From NCBI GenBank assembly GCA_049840595.1, contig JASGKO010000038.1, forward strand, positions 62,001 through 126,000: a stretch of 64,000 nt of DNA. Reading direction: 5' to 3'. This document shows, in pieces, positions 45,056 through 54,701 of this stretch. The stretch comes from JASGKO01 sp049840595. Its GTDB lineage: Bacteria; Verrucomicrobiota; Verrucomicrobiia; Chthoniobacterales; Chthoniobacteraceae. The notes under the pieces were generated by a model, which saw only the letters and a program-made list of their open reading frames with translations, had not been told where the DNA came from and searched no databases. Position 1 is the stretch's first letter. Each line of letters starts with the position of its first letter. A program made the translations under genes and the position numbers.

Positions 45056-47592
45056 AGCGTACGGCCTCCGCGATTTTGATTCGAGACGCTTGGCGGGCAG
45101 GCCACCAGGCCGCGGCGGCGGCCAGGGGCACAATCCAGAGCGGCGTGGCGAGCAGGAGCAGCCACGGCAGGCGCAGCGGGATCGTCCAGCCGAAGAAGGC
45201 GGGGTTGATCACGCCGGTGAGGAGAAAGGCCAGCACCAACCCGGAGAGCAGCCCCAGCAGGCTCGCGATGAAGCCCAGCGAAGCAGCCTCGGCCAGCAGC
45301 AACCCGCGTAACTGCCCCAACGACGCCCCAATCGCCCGCAGCACCCCAATCTCGCGGGTGCGCTCGGAGACGAGCGAAGTGACCGAGAGGAAGATGCCCG
45401 TGATCGCCACGATCACCGCGATGAAGCGCAGCACATTCGTCACCGCAAAGGTCTGATCGAAGACCTGGAAAATGCGCGTCCGCAATTCGGCATTGGAATA
45501 GACGACGAACTCACCGTTCCGATCGAAGCGGGCGAGGAAGTCGCGCTGCAACTGCGGGGCATCCGTTCCCGGGCGCAGATAGATCGCGAGCGACTCGATG
45601 CGCGGGTCGTTCCATAGACGGTTGAAAACCTCGCGGTTCATCACCACCAGCCCTTCGTCGCGCGAGTAGTCGTAGTAAACCCCGGCGACGGTGAAAGCGC
45701 GCAGCCCCTGCGGCGTGGCAATCGACAACTGGTCGCCATCGCTCACGTGGTGGCGGCGCGCGTAGCTTTCCGTCACCAGCACGTCGCCGGCAAAAAAGCG
45801 GGCCATTTTTTCCGGCGCGTGGCCGCCGATGAATTGCAGGTCGCGCCGGTTCGCACTGGAGACGACCGCGAGTTGCTGGGTTGCGCCGTTGACCGTCACC
45901 GGCAGCTCGCGCAGCGTTTCGAGCGCTTCCACGGCGGGCTGGTGCTTCCACCATTCCCGCACGGCCTCGGGCACGAAGGCTTGCAGGCCCACCGTTTCAT
46001 TCGAGGCCGGGGAAAGAAAAAGATCCGCCACGATGCTGCGGTTGATCCACACATTCACCGTGCTGCGGAAGGAGAAAATCATCACCGACACGCTCACCAT
46101 CATCGCCACTGCGGCGGAAAGCGCGGCCACCGTCACCGCATTGCGACGGAGAAACCGCGCGAGCGAGGCAAAGACGAGCCGCAGTAGAATCCCGCGCCGC
46201 CAGATCATCCGCGCCAGCCACGAGCTGAGACGAACGGCTTGCGCGGCAAAAAAGGCAAAGCCCACCTGCACGCACAGTGCAGCGCCAAAGCCCGCGATGG
46301 CCCAGCGCGTCAAAGCCAGCCACGCCAGCCCACCGCCCAGCAGCAGCATCGCCCCGCCGATCCAGGCCGAGGCGCGGCCCCAGCCCCGGGCCTCCTGCCT
46401 CGCGGTCCCCGGCAGAAGCGCCTGCACCGGCGGCAATCGCGATGCTTCATAAGACGGCTGCCACGCCGCGAGCAAAACCGCTCCGAGTCCAAATACCCCG
46501 GAGAGGGCGAACTGCGCCATGCTCAAAAATCCGCGATCCACACTCACCAGCAGGTAGAGCGAGGAAATCGTCCGTGCGACTGCACCCAGCAGCAGCTTCG
46601 AGAGCAGCACGCCCCCACCCCACCCCAGCACGACTCCCACTACGCCGAACAACATGGCCTCGCCCAGAAACAGCGCCTGCACCTCGCCGCGCGTTGCGCC
46701 AACGGCGCGCAAAATCCCGATCTCCAGCCGACGCCGCACCACGGTGGCCGAAACCGTGTTGTAAATGAGGAACATCCCCACCAATAGCGACACCAGGCTC
46801 AGCGCGGTGAGATTGAGTCTGAAAGGCCGCGAGCATTTTCTCCACTTGCGCGCTGCGCTGGCGCGGCGCGGCCACCGTGACGGCGGGGCCAAGCTTTTGC
46901 CCAAGCTGCTTCGCCACGGCATCCCCCTGCGATGGATCGCGGAGGATGATTTGCAGCGAAGTGAGGCGCCCGGGCGGGTTGAACAGTTCCTGCGCCCAGC
47001 CGATATCCATCGCCGCGAAGCGCTCATTCACCCCGGCGGGGGAGTCGCGCAACTCCACTAGGCCTACAATCGTCAGTTCCCGCAGCGTGCCATTCACAAT
47101 CGCTCGCAGGCGGTCACCCACCTTCCAGCCGTGGCGTGCGGCCAGTTGCGCATTCACCGCCACTCCATCCAGAGTCGCTAGCCATTTCTCAACCGCGAAG
47201 GTCCCGCCCGCATCCGCCCGCAGATCGAAGGTGCGGAACAACTCGTTCGTGAAAGTATCCACGCCGGTGACTTGCAGGTATTCCCCCGGGTAATCCGGCA
47301 GCGTTGCCACGCCCTGGGAAATCGGCGTGCAGGCCAGCACCTCCGGCTGCGCCTGCACGAGAGGTAGCATCTCGTCGCGCACCTCGCCCTGCACCTCCAG
47401 CGTCGCCTTACCCGCCACCAGATCGATCGCCGCGTGAAACGAGCGGTCCGCGCTATGGTTCGCAATCGCAATCGCCAAATACACCGCCACCCCCAGCGCC
47501 ACGCTGAGCACATTGAAAAACGCCAGCAACCGATGCCGCCGGACATCCCGGACGACATGGCACCAGAACAGGCTGGAAAAACGCCGCGTCAT
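45048..47592 (-). CDS. FtsX-like ABC permease (AttF/AttG-type), one frameshift
   Basis: About 847 residues after removing a T insertion near 46823 (MLAAF joins RLNLTALSLV). Two FtsX repeats: N-terminal helix SVALGVAVYLAIAIA, periplasmic domain, three helices (SLVSLLVGMFLIYNTVSATV, RLEIGILRAVGATRGEV), a linker, then a second periplasmic domain and three helices (VIVAITGIFLSVTSLVSERT, EIGVLRAIGASLGQLRGL). Architecture equals a lipoprotein-release/antimicrobial-peptide-type permease. No ATPase gene is adjacent. It overlaps the AttH start. Confidence 0.88.
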
Positions 47593-47668
47593 TGCCCTGT
47601 ATTACGAAAAGCGGATACGCGGCAGCCTCTCAAAAATGAATACCTGCACGAATTATCAAGGTGTGGTG

Positions 47669-48115
47669 TCAGGTTCTGGACTTTGCCTTCGAGATGTTCC
47701 GGGCGAGAAGCAAAATTCCATAGGCGATGCAAAGGAGGTAAACCTGCAGCAATACTATTACCGAGGTGGAGTCCGAAGTGCCAATGAAAGTGAGACGAGA
47801 AACATGATCCATCGTCATCAAAAAAACGGACGGATACAGTGGTAAAATGCCACAGCCCATGACAATCAGACCCGCCAGCAAATCGCCAACGAACGGTCGA
47901 CATCTCCGCAGCCAAAGAACTATCGCAGTAAAAACCAAGCCGCTGGCGATGGGAATGGATTGAAGACCGATGTGACCGAAAAGCTCTTTCGCTGTGAAAA
48001 CGAAGAGCATTCCGTGAATCAGCGGGATTAACGCAAGACCAGCAAAGGCGATTGTGGAAAGCTCACCCACGATCACATCGTCATTTCCTTCATTTTTGGA
48101 TTTTTTCCTTAACAT
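47669..48115 (-). CDS. Hypothetical four-helix membrane protein
   Basis: 148 residues with a basic N terminus (MLRKKSKN), four hydrophobic helices (AGLALIPLIHGMLFVF, IPIASGLVFTAIVLWL, LLAGLIVMGCGILPLYPSVFLM, VIVLLQVYLLCIAYGILLLA). No family recognised. 76 bp upstream of the FtsX permease gene on the same strand, so co-expression is possible but unsupported. Confidence 0.55.
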   Translation of the reverse strand: MLRKKSKNEGNDDVIVGELSTIAFAGLALIPLIHGMLFVFTAKELFGHIGLQSIPIASGLVFTAIVLWLRRCRPFVGDLLAGLIVMGCGILPLYPSVFLMTMDHVSRLTFIGTSDSTSVIVLLQVYLLCIAYGILLLARNISKAKSRT

Positions 48116-48257
48116 GATCTCGCGCCTCGCTCTTCGCTTTGGCGCGAAACGTATCTGAAGAGTTCGCCTGGCAGCAATCTGATTCGATCAATTCGGATCC
48201 AGAATTTAACTTTTTCACAATCCGGTCGAATTATGGAAATTATAATCAAACACCCCC

Positions 48258-48644
48258 ATGAGTTTCGCCCGTTCAGCCATTGAAGCGGAGATCATTCAAG
48301 TGATCCGCACCCATATAGAAGGGCAGTTCCCCCGTAGCTGCCCGACTTGTCAGCGTTGTTTTGCGACTTACCGGGAATACATTCATCACACCGAGCCGGT
48401 CGGATTTCCTGTCTCGTATGATCTGGAACTCGAGGATGAGGCTCCAATCGAATCGGCTGGCAATCTCTCCCTCGCAAACTGCGCCTGCGGCTCCACCCTC
48501 GCCCTCACTTCCCAAGGCATGCCCCTTAGGCAAATCTGGCAGGTGCTCGGCTGGATCAAGCAGGAGATGGAACACCGACAAGCCAATTTGAGCGAAGTGC
48601 TCGCTTACGTGCGCGACCGGGTCCAGCAATCGGCGTTGGCCTAA
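48258..48644 (+). CDS. Hypothetical protein with zinc-binding-like cysteines
   Basis: 128 residues. CPTCQRC at residues about 28-34 and CACG near 75 would provide a four-cysteine metal site, with HH in YIHHTEPVGFP between. The C-terminal part is helical (QIWQVLGWIKQEMEHRQANLSEVLAYVRDRV). No family recognised; the base composition resembles its neighbours. Divergent from the membrane protein at 47669. Confidence 0.6.
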   Translation: MSFARSAIEAEIIQVIRTHIEGQFPRSCPTCQRCFATYREYIHHTEPVGFPVSYDLELEDEAPIESAGNLSLANCACGSTLALTSQGMPLRQIWQVLGWIKQEMEHRQANLSEVLAYVRDRVQQSALA

Positions 48645-48673
48645 AGCACGAGCAGATCCAGGAATTTTTCGCC

Positions 48674-49634
48674 CTACATCCCCGCCGAATGGCGCAGGTG
48701 CGCGGCCTCGGCTTCGGTCAGCCGGAAATCCATCGCTCCGATAAAGCCCTCCACCTGCTCCGCGCTACGGGCCCCGACGATGGCCCCCGTAACCGCCGGC
48801 TGGCGCAGTATCCACGCCAGCGCCGCCTCGGCGACGTTGCGCCCACGGCTCTCGGCAATGAGACGCAGGCGCTCGGCGATGGCGAGGTTTTCACTCAGCT
48901 TCGGCTCGCGGAATTCCGGGTTCCGGTGCCGCCAGTCGTCGGCCGGGCAGGGAGGCCATGCGCTCGGCACTCATCTGCCCGGTGAGCAATCCCGAGCCCA
49001 TCGGCGAATAGACGATCACGCCCACGCTCTCTTTTTCACACCACGGGAGATGCGCTTCCTCCAATTCCGGCTTCACCAGCGAGTAGGGCGATTGCAGGGA
49101 AACCAGCGGGGCAATTCCCTTCGATTTCTCCAGTTCTTCAAGGCTGAAGTTGCAGGCACCGATCCAGCGGATCTTCCCCTCCTTTTGCAACTGCACGAGC
49201 GCTCCAAGGCCCTCCTCCGTCTCCGGCCAGTCATCGGCGGGCCAGTGAATCTGGTAGAGATCGATTTGCTCCACGCCCAGGCGGCGCAGGCTGTTCTCGC
49301 ACTCGCGGCGAATCGAATCAGCCCGCAGGGAGTAGTCGATCTCCCCCTGGTCGTCCCAGATCATGCCGCACTTGGTAAACACATAGGGACGCTCCTCTTT
49401 CCAATCGCGGAGCGCGCGGGCCACCACCTCCTCGGAGTGCCCGAGCCCATAGACCGCTGCGGTATCGATCCAGTTGATCCCCAGCTCCAGCGCCCGGTGA
49501 ATCGCCGCGATCGAGTCGTCATCCGGCTGGTTTCCCCAGCCAAATTTCCAACTTCCCCCCATCGCCCAGGCGCCGAGGCCGAGGGGCGTGATTTCGAGAT
49601 CGGAAAGGCCGAGAAGTCGTTTTGCGGTGCTCAT
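48674..49634 (-). CDS. Aldo/keto reductase, one frameshift
   Basis: About 320 residues once one base near 48943 is removed (CCCGGCC back to CCCGCC; MASLPADDWRHR). Catalytic tetrad features: GINWIDTAAVYG with the Asp and Tyr, YVFTKCGMIW with the Lys, YQIHWPADDWP with the His. C terminus AIVGARSAEQVEGFIGAMDF binds NADP (GARS). Typical YhdN/AKR11-like size. Start at ATG 49634; another ATG lies two codons upstream. Substrate unknown. Confidence 0.9.
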
Positions 49635-49735
49635 AGGCAATCGTTTCGTTTTTCAGGCATGGGCAGGATGCCCCGGCGGCGAATAATTGGCTTGCGCCTC
49701 CCGGGCTTGTCCCGCTTATTGCGTGCTCCACTGGA

Positions 49736-51349
49736 ATGATCAATCAACTGAAGAACCTGGTCAAAGGCCGCGGGCCGGAAATCCTCATTCTCCTCCTCGC
49801 CCTGTTGTTGCGAACCGTGTTGCTGGGGATCAAGCCCCCGCATTTTGACGAGGGCGTGAACGGCTGGTTCGTGGACCAGATGGTGAAGCAGGGCTATTTC
49901 AAATACGACCCCGGCAATTACCACGGGCCGCTCCATTTCTACGTGCTGTTCCTTTCGCTGGAACTCTTCGGGCGCAATCTCTGGGCGATTCGTCTCCCCA
50001 TCGTGCTGGTGAGCACACTCTGTGTGTGGATGGTGCTGCGCTTCGAGCGGTTTTTCGGCAAGCCGGTCTGCCAGTATGCCGCGCTCGCGATGGCGGTGTC
50101 TCCGGCGATGGTTTTTTATGGTCGCTATGCCATTCACGAATCGTGGCTGGTGCTGTTTCTTTTGATGCTTACCTGGGGCATTTTCGAGCTCTGGCGGGCG
50201 GGCTCGGTCACCGGGCTCTATGCCACCGTGTATGGGGCCACGGGGATGATTCTCACCAAGGAAACCTACATCATTCACTTCGTGTGCCTCGGGCTGGCGT
50301 GGATCACCTGGAAAATCGCGCAGTTGATCGTGCCGACGGAAAAGTTGCCGGTCGCTCAGCAGAAATGGAAGCTGCGTGATCTCGCCACCACCGTTGCGAT
50401 TGCGCTGGTTCTGATCGTCTTTTTCTATACGGGAAATTTTTTGCTCCCTTGGGAACCATCACTGAAAAACCTCTACCACACCTTTACCTACTGGGAGAAG
50501 ACCGGGCAGGCTGGCCAGTCGGGGCATGAAAAGCCCGCCTACGACATTTCCTGGCTCACTTACCACTACAACTCCGGGCACGGAGCCTCCGTGCATCAGG
50601 AACAGTTTGCGGTGAACTATTACTGGTTCTACCTGCTCTTCCGCTACGAATGGCCGGCGCTCATTGGAGCCGTGGCCGCGTTCTTCATGATCGCACGCGG
50701 GGTTAACGGGCGCCTGCGGTTCCTCGCCATCTACGGCTTCGGCGCCATCGCCGCCTACAGCCTCGTGCGCTACAAGACGCCCTGGTGCATCATCTCGCTC
50801 ATGTGGCCGCTACTCTTCCTCTTTGGTTGGGTGATGCAGCGGCTCACGAAGCTCACCAAGCCAGTCACCGCCGCCTGCGTGGGAGGCGTCATCCTCCTCG
50901 CCTCGTTCGCCGATTCGCTCTGGCTCAACTTTTCCCACTACACCGACGAGAATGAGCCCTACGTCTATGTGCAGACGTTTAAGGACATCAACCGCGTGGT
51001 GGACCCATTGCTGGCTCTGGCCAAGTACGATCCGAAGAACTATCACCTCAACGGCAACTTCATCGTCTCCAGCTACTATCCCCTGCCCTGGATGCTTGGC
51101 GACTTTACGAACATCGGCTACTACGGCATCGACGTGACGCCCAACCCGGTGGATGCCGATTTCCTGCTCATCGAGAAGCCGCGCTGTGAAGACGTGGAGC
51201 GCCGCCTCAAAAACGCCTATTTCAAGGAGCGCGTGCAACTCCGCGCTTCGCAGGATCCGTGCGACCTGCTGCTCAGTTACGACAAGTTCCACATCCTCTT
51301 CCCCGGGCGTGACCCCGAGGTAAACCCCGATCGCGCCAATCTCGAATGA
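49736..51349 (+). CDS. TIGR03663-type membrane glycosyltransferase-like protein
   Basis: 537 residues, around 11 transmembrane helices and a soluble C-terminal domain of about 130 residues. The first luminal loop has HFDEGVNGWFVDQMVKQGYF and YDPGNYHGPLHFY, the DE motif of GT-C/GT39-like enzymes (catalytic Asp-Glu). The family is typical of archaeal and some bacterial flippase-associated proteins (TIGR03663, Agl23-like). The next gene begins in its stop (ATGA). Confidence 0.85.
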   Translation: MINQLKNLVKGRGPEILILLLALLLRTVLLGIKPPHFDEGVNGWFVDQMVKQGYFKYDPGNYHGPLHFYVLFLSLELFGRNLWAIRLPIVLVSTLCVWMVLRFERFFGKPVCQYAALAMAVSPAMVFYGRYAIHESWLVLFLLMLTWGIFELWRAGSVTGLYATVYGATGMILTKETYIIHFVCLGLAWITWKIAQLIVPTEKLPVAQQKWKLRDLATTVAIALVLIVFFYTGNFLLPWEPSLKNLYHTFTYWEKTGQAGQSGHEKPAYDISWLTYHYNSGHGASVHQEQFAVNYYWFYLLFRYEWPALIGAVAAFFMIARGVNGRLRFLAIYGFGAIAAYSLVRYKTPWCIISLMWPLLFLFGWVMQRLTKLTKPVTAACVGGVILLASFADSLWLNFSHYTDENEPYVYVQTFKDINRVVDPLLALAKYDPKNYHLNGNFIVSSYYPLPWMLGDFTNIGYYGIDVTPNPVDADFLLIEKPRCEDVERRLKNAYFKERVQLRASQDPCDLLLSYDKFHILFPGRDPEVNPDRANLE

Positions 51350-53064
51350 AAACCGCAGCTGCGATTCTCGTCTTCACGGCGGTCGCCACCTGCACGGGCA
51401 TTGTCTCCGGCTGGGCCGGGCATGGGCTGACGCCGGCCGGTGCTTGGGGGTCGCTATTCATCGGCCTGCTTGCCGCCATCGCCGCCTGGCGGAGCTGCCC
51501 ACGAGTGGAGAAAACGCCCTGCACCCGCTGGGAAATCGCGCTGCTGGTAGTCTTCGGCCTCTTCGCCCTGCGCGCCTTCTGCTGGGTCGTCTTCGCCAGC
51601 GATAATTCCATCAAAGTGCTCTCGCCGAACAATCTCGGCGACATGTCGCTGCACCTCACCTACATCCACTACTTTGCCAACGGCGCGCCAATCTGGCCCG
51701 CCAATCCCATCTACGCACAGGGCACCCTGCAATACCCCGTGGGCGTCGATTACCTCAACGCGATGCTGGAGGTCGTCGGTGTGCCCACCCTGCGCGGCAT
51801 CGTGTGGGTCGGGCTCATCGGCTCCGCCGTCACCGGCTATGCTTTGCTCCGGTGGGGCCGCGCCTTCGGGCTCGCCGGATTCCTCGCCAATGGCGGCGTC
51901 GCGGGCTTCGTCATCGTCGCCGAGTTTATCCACCACCTGCCGGTGAAGCTGGAGGATTTCCAGGCCGAGCTCGCGTGGAAGAGCCTCCCGCTCGCGATCT
52001 TCGTCACCCAGCGCTGCATGCTCTACGCCATCCCCGCCGGGCTGCTCCTGCTCACCAGTTGGCGGGCGCGCTATTTTGGGAGGGAAGGCGAGCCGCCCAA
52101 GTGGGTCCTGCCGCTCTGGATCGAGTGGCTGCTCTACAGCGCGATGCCGCTCTTCCATGTGCACACCTTTCTCGCGCTCTCCTTCATGCTCGGGGTCTGG
52201 GTGCTCATCGGGCCGAATCCGCAGCGCTGGAAACTGCTGCGCTTCATTGCCGCAAGCTTCCTGCCCGCCACCGTGCTGGTGGTGCTGGTGACCGCTGGCT
52301 TCCAAAGCCATTCCATGATCCACCTCAAGATCGGCTGGATGCAGGATCAGGACAATTTCTTCCACTTCTGGATTCGCAACTTCGGCGTGCTGCCGCTCTT
52401 CGTATTCCTGCTCGTCGGGCTGGCTATTTACAAGCGCGACCGCGCTGCTCTCGCCTTCGTGGTCCCTGCCGTCACGCTGTTTCTCATCTGCTGCTTCGTC
52501 GCCTTCGCCCAGTGGGAATGGGATAACACCAAGCTTATGATCTGGAGCTATCTCATTGTGCTCCCGTTCCTCTGGGAAAAGGTCGTCGCCGAGCAGCCGT
52601 TCTGGATGCGCATGCCGATCTGCGTGGTGCTGTTTTTCTCCGGCTTCGTCTCCCTGCTCGGCGGGATTGATGCCACTCACCAGGGCTACGACATCGCGCA
52701 GCGCTCCGAGCTCGACAGCCTCGTAGTCCCGCTCGAGGGCATCCCCGTTCAAGCAACCTTCGCCGCCATCTCCACTTACAACCACCCGCTGGAACTGCTC
52801 GGACGCAAAGTGGTGGAAGGCTATCAAGGCCACCTCATGAGTTACGGCGTGGACTACACCGATACCGACCACAAGCTCCAGGCACTCATGAACGGCAGTG
52901 CTGACTGGCGCGACCTGGCGAAAGACCTCGGCGTGGAATACATCTTCTGGGGCCACCGCGAGAGCGAGGCCTTTCCGAACTCCGCCCAGCCCTGGGTCAA
53001 CAGTGCCGAACTCGTCGCCGCTGACCGCGACTGGCGCATCTTCCGCATCACCGCTGCGAAGTAG
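51346..53064 (+). CDS. Large membrane protein, GT-C-like
   Basis: 572 residues, about 12 helices, ending in a soluble domain of about 130 residues (VEYIFWGHRESEAFPNSAQPW). The first loop LSPNNLGDMSLHLTYIHYFANGA contains a conserved-looking NNLGD with an Asp, as in GT-C enzymes. No exact family recognised. Overlaps the preceding gene (ATGA), so the two are a tightly coupled pair that may glycosylate or assemble a lipid-linked surface glycan. Confidence 0.7.
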   Translation: MKTAAAILVFTAVATCTGIVSGWAGHGLTPAGAWGSLFIGLLAAIAAWRSCPRVEKTPCTRWEIALLVVFGLFALRAFCWVVFASDNSIKVLSPNNLGDMSLHLTYIHYFANGAPIWPANPIYAQGTLQYPVGVDYLNAMLEVVGVPTLRGIVWVGLIGSAVTGYALLRWGRAFGLAGFLANGGVAGFVIVAEFIHHLPVKLEDFQAELAWKSLPLAIFVTQRCMLYAIPAGLLLLTSWRARYFGREGEPPKWVLPLWIEWLLYSAMPLFHVHTFLALSFMLGVWVLIGPNPQRWKLLRFIAASFLPATVLVVLVTAGFQSHSMIHLKIGWMQDQDNFFHFWIRNFGVLPLFVFLLVGLAIYKRDRAALAFVVPAVTLFLICCFVAFAQWEWDNTKLMIWSYLIVLPFLWEKVVAEQPFWMRMPICVVLFFSGFVSLLGGIDATHQGYDIAQRSELDSLVVPLEGIPVQATFAAISTYNHPLELLGRKVVEGYQGHLMSYGVDYTDTDHKLQALMNGSADWRDLAKDLGVEYIFWGHRESEAFPNSAQPWVNSAELVAADRDWRIFRITAAK

Positions 53065-53067
53065 GGA

Positions 53068-53136
53068 AATGAACCGCGGCGGACGCGGCGCGCGCGGCGC
53101 AGAAAAATCAGCTTATTCGCAGATTAACGCAAATTG
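53068..53136. repeat. Micro-repeat module d (GCGGCGGACGCGGCG flavour)
   Basis: Begins 4 nt after the stop of the preceding gene. Head AAATGAACCGC, then GGCGGACGCGGCGCGCGCGG, then CTTATTCGCAGATTAACGCA, which matches the inner CGCAGAT tract of island c (CTTATCCGCAGATTGACG). This gene-free gap to 53360 also holds the repeat at 53220-53245 (CTTCGACTTCGCTCAGGGTG). Confidence 0.65.
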
Positions 53137-53360
53137 GGATTTGAGGCATTTATTGCTGTGCCTGAACTCATAATCGACAGGTTAATATGGCGCATTCCCT
53201 GTGCGGAAAAATTTGAGGCCCTTCGACTTCGCTCAGGGTGACATAGGGGGGCGTTGGGGTAATTTGTTGGCGGTTACTTGGTGGTGACCACAATGATCGT
53301 TTTTGGAGAGGCAATCCCTGATCAGACTGTTTTTTAAATCTGCGTAACCGCAGCCCCCCG

Positions 53361-53780
53361 CTACCCCGCCTCACTCAGCACAATCACTCCCGTCGCCGCC
53401 ACGCCGGCAGGGATCGTCGCCTGCACCTCGAATTGCAGCAACCCTCCCGCCGCCGCGATCTTGCGCGCTTCCAGCGTGATCAGCTCCCCCGGCCCCGCCG
53501 CCCGCGGAAACTTCATCTGCCGGATCGCCGAAAGCAGATACGAACGCCCGCTCGCCGGCTGGCCTGCCGCAATCCCCGCCGTCTGCGCCAGCGCCTCGCT
53601 CAGGATCACCCCCGGCACAATCGGATTCCCCGGAAAATGGCCGCGAAAGAAATCCTCCGCGCCGGAGAACGTCTTCGCGCACACCGCACGCTCCCCCACG
53701 CTCAGCGCTTCCACGCGATCGATGAAAATAAACGGCTCGCGATGCGGCAGCCCATATGCGAGCGGATCGGACGACTCCAT
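53361..53780 (-). CDS. fabZ: 3-hydroxyacyl-ACP dehydratase FabZ/FabA-like
   Basis: 139 residues from ATG 53780. Hot-dog fold dehydratase: LPHREPFIFIDRV, active-site His in FFRGHFPGNPIVPGVIL, and Glu in LSEALAQTAG. Removes water in fatty acid elongation. The start lies 5 nt after the stop of the lipoprotein gene, so the two are co-transcribed. A second copy elsewhere in the genome would be expected if this belongs to a specialised lipid pathway. Confidence 0.9.
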   Translation of the reverse strand: MESSDPLAYGLPHREPFIFIDRVEALSVGERAVCAKTFSGAEDFFRGHFPGNPIVPGVILSEALAQTAGIAAGQPASGRSYLLSAIRQMKFPRAAGPGELITLEARKIAAAGGLLQFEVQATIPAGVAATGVIVLSEAG

Positions 53781-53785
53781 CGCGC

Positions 53786-54254
53786 TCAATTGGTCACGAA
53801 GTAAATGAACTTCCACCCGCCATCGATGCGGGTAATTCCGGCCCGGTAGCCGTGATAAGTCTCCGGGCTGTCTGCAAACTCCTTCGGCGCCACCATGAAC
53901 GTGCCGTGCTGCTTGAACTGCCCGTCCACCACCGCCTCCAGCTCCGGCCAGAGCCCGTTTTGATCCCAGTACCTGGAACACGCCCGGCCCTTTGCGATCA
54001 TCATTCTGCGTCGCGCCCATGTAGTAGGCAAAATCGGGCGTCATCATCGAGGCGATCTGGTTCATATCCTTCTTGCCCACCGCCTCGCGCAGTGTGCCGA
54101 TGAAGGCCTTGAACGAAACATCATCACTCGAATCGCGTTCGTTCTTCGGCCTTGCATCCTCCTCGTCCGCCTTCTGGTAGGGCTTGTGCGAGAGATTGGT
54201 ACACCCGGCGAGGCAAACCACCGACGCAGCGATCAGGAACCGGCGTAAATTCAT
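53786..54254 (-). CDS. Lipoprotein with NTF2/SnoaL-like domain, one frameshift
   Basis: About 155 residues. Lipobox VVCLAGC near the N terminus, a charged linker, then a domain of roughly 110 residues: FKAFIGTLREAVGKKDMNQIASMMTPDFAYYMGA and, after an inserted base near 53972 (CAGTACTGG read as CAGGTACTGG), QYWDQNGLWPELEAVVDGQFKQHGTFMVAP, ending GYRAGITRIDGGWKFIYFVTN. This is the NTF2/SnoaL shape (polyketide cyclase-like). Function unknown. Confidence 0.75.
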
Positions 54255-54417
54255 GCGCAATCAGTAGAACCGGCACCGCCATCTGCAAAGCAAAAAGCGG
54301 CTCCTTACGGAGAAGAAAAGCGCCCCTCGTCGCGCCATCGAAAAAAAGCAAAAATTCGTGCAAAGAATACTTGCAGAGGTTCTGGATCATGGTAACTGTT
54401 TTGCCCTTCCAAAAAAA

Positions 54418-54501
54418 GCTCGGGTGGTGAAATGGCAGACACGTGCGTTTGAGGGGCGCATGCCGCAAGGCGTGGGGGTTCAAGTCCCCCCCCGAGCACC
54501 A
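54418..54501 (+). tRNA. tRNA-Leu (anticodon GAG), CCA encoded
   Basis: Acceptor GCTCGGG pairs with CCCGAGC; anticodon stem TGCGT/GCGCA around loop TTGAGGG (anticodon GAG, reads CTC/CTT); long variable arm TGCCGCAAGGCG as in class II tRNAs; T arm GGGGG TTCAAGT CCCCC; discriminator A and genomic CCA. 84 nt. Confidence 0.95.
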
Positions 54502-54701
54502 TATCTTTCTCTATAAGATGGAACTGGTCATTGCAGAAAGTTCCATCAACGATCGGAATTACCTTCTCACTTGTCCCGAAGAGATTAGCCATTCCGAATG
54601 GAAAACCATTGTTCTCCTTCGTTATCATGCTTCTCTTCGCTCGCATTCCCCCCCCTTTGTCTGCACAGCTAATGCCGCCTTGCTGAAGACCGCAATTGTC
54701 C

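Noticed and set aside
53361..54260. A single 299-codon protein covering the lipoprotein and fabZ
   Set aside because: An artefact of the frameshift near 53972; FabZ and the NTF2-like lipoprotein have separate starts and stops.
54517..54547. 9-bp inverted repeat after the tRNA-Leu as a terminator
   Set aside because: Stem GATGGAACT/AGTTCCATC has no T tract and a 13-nt loop; not convincing.
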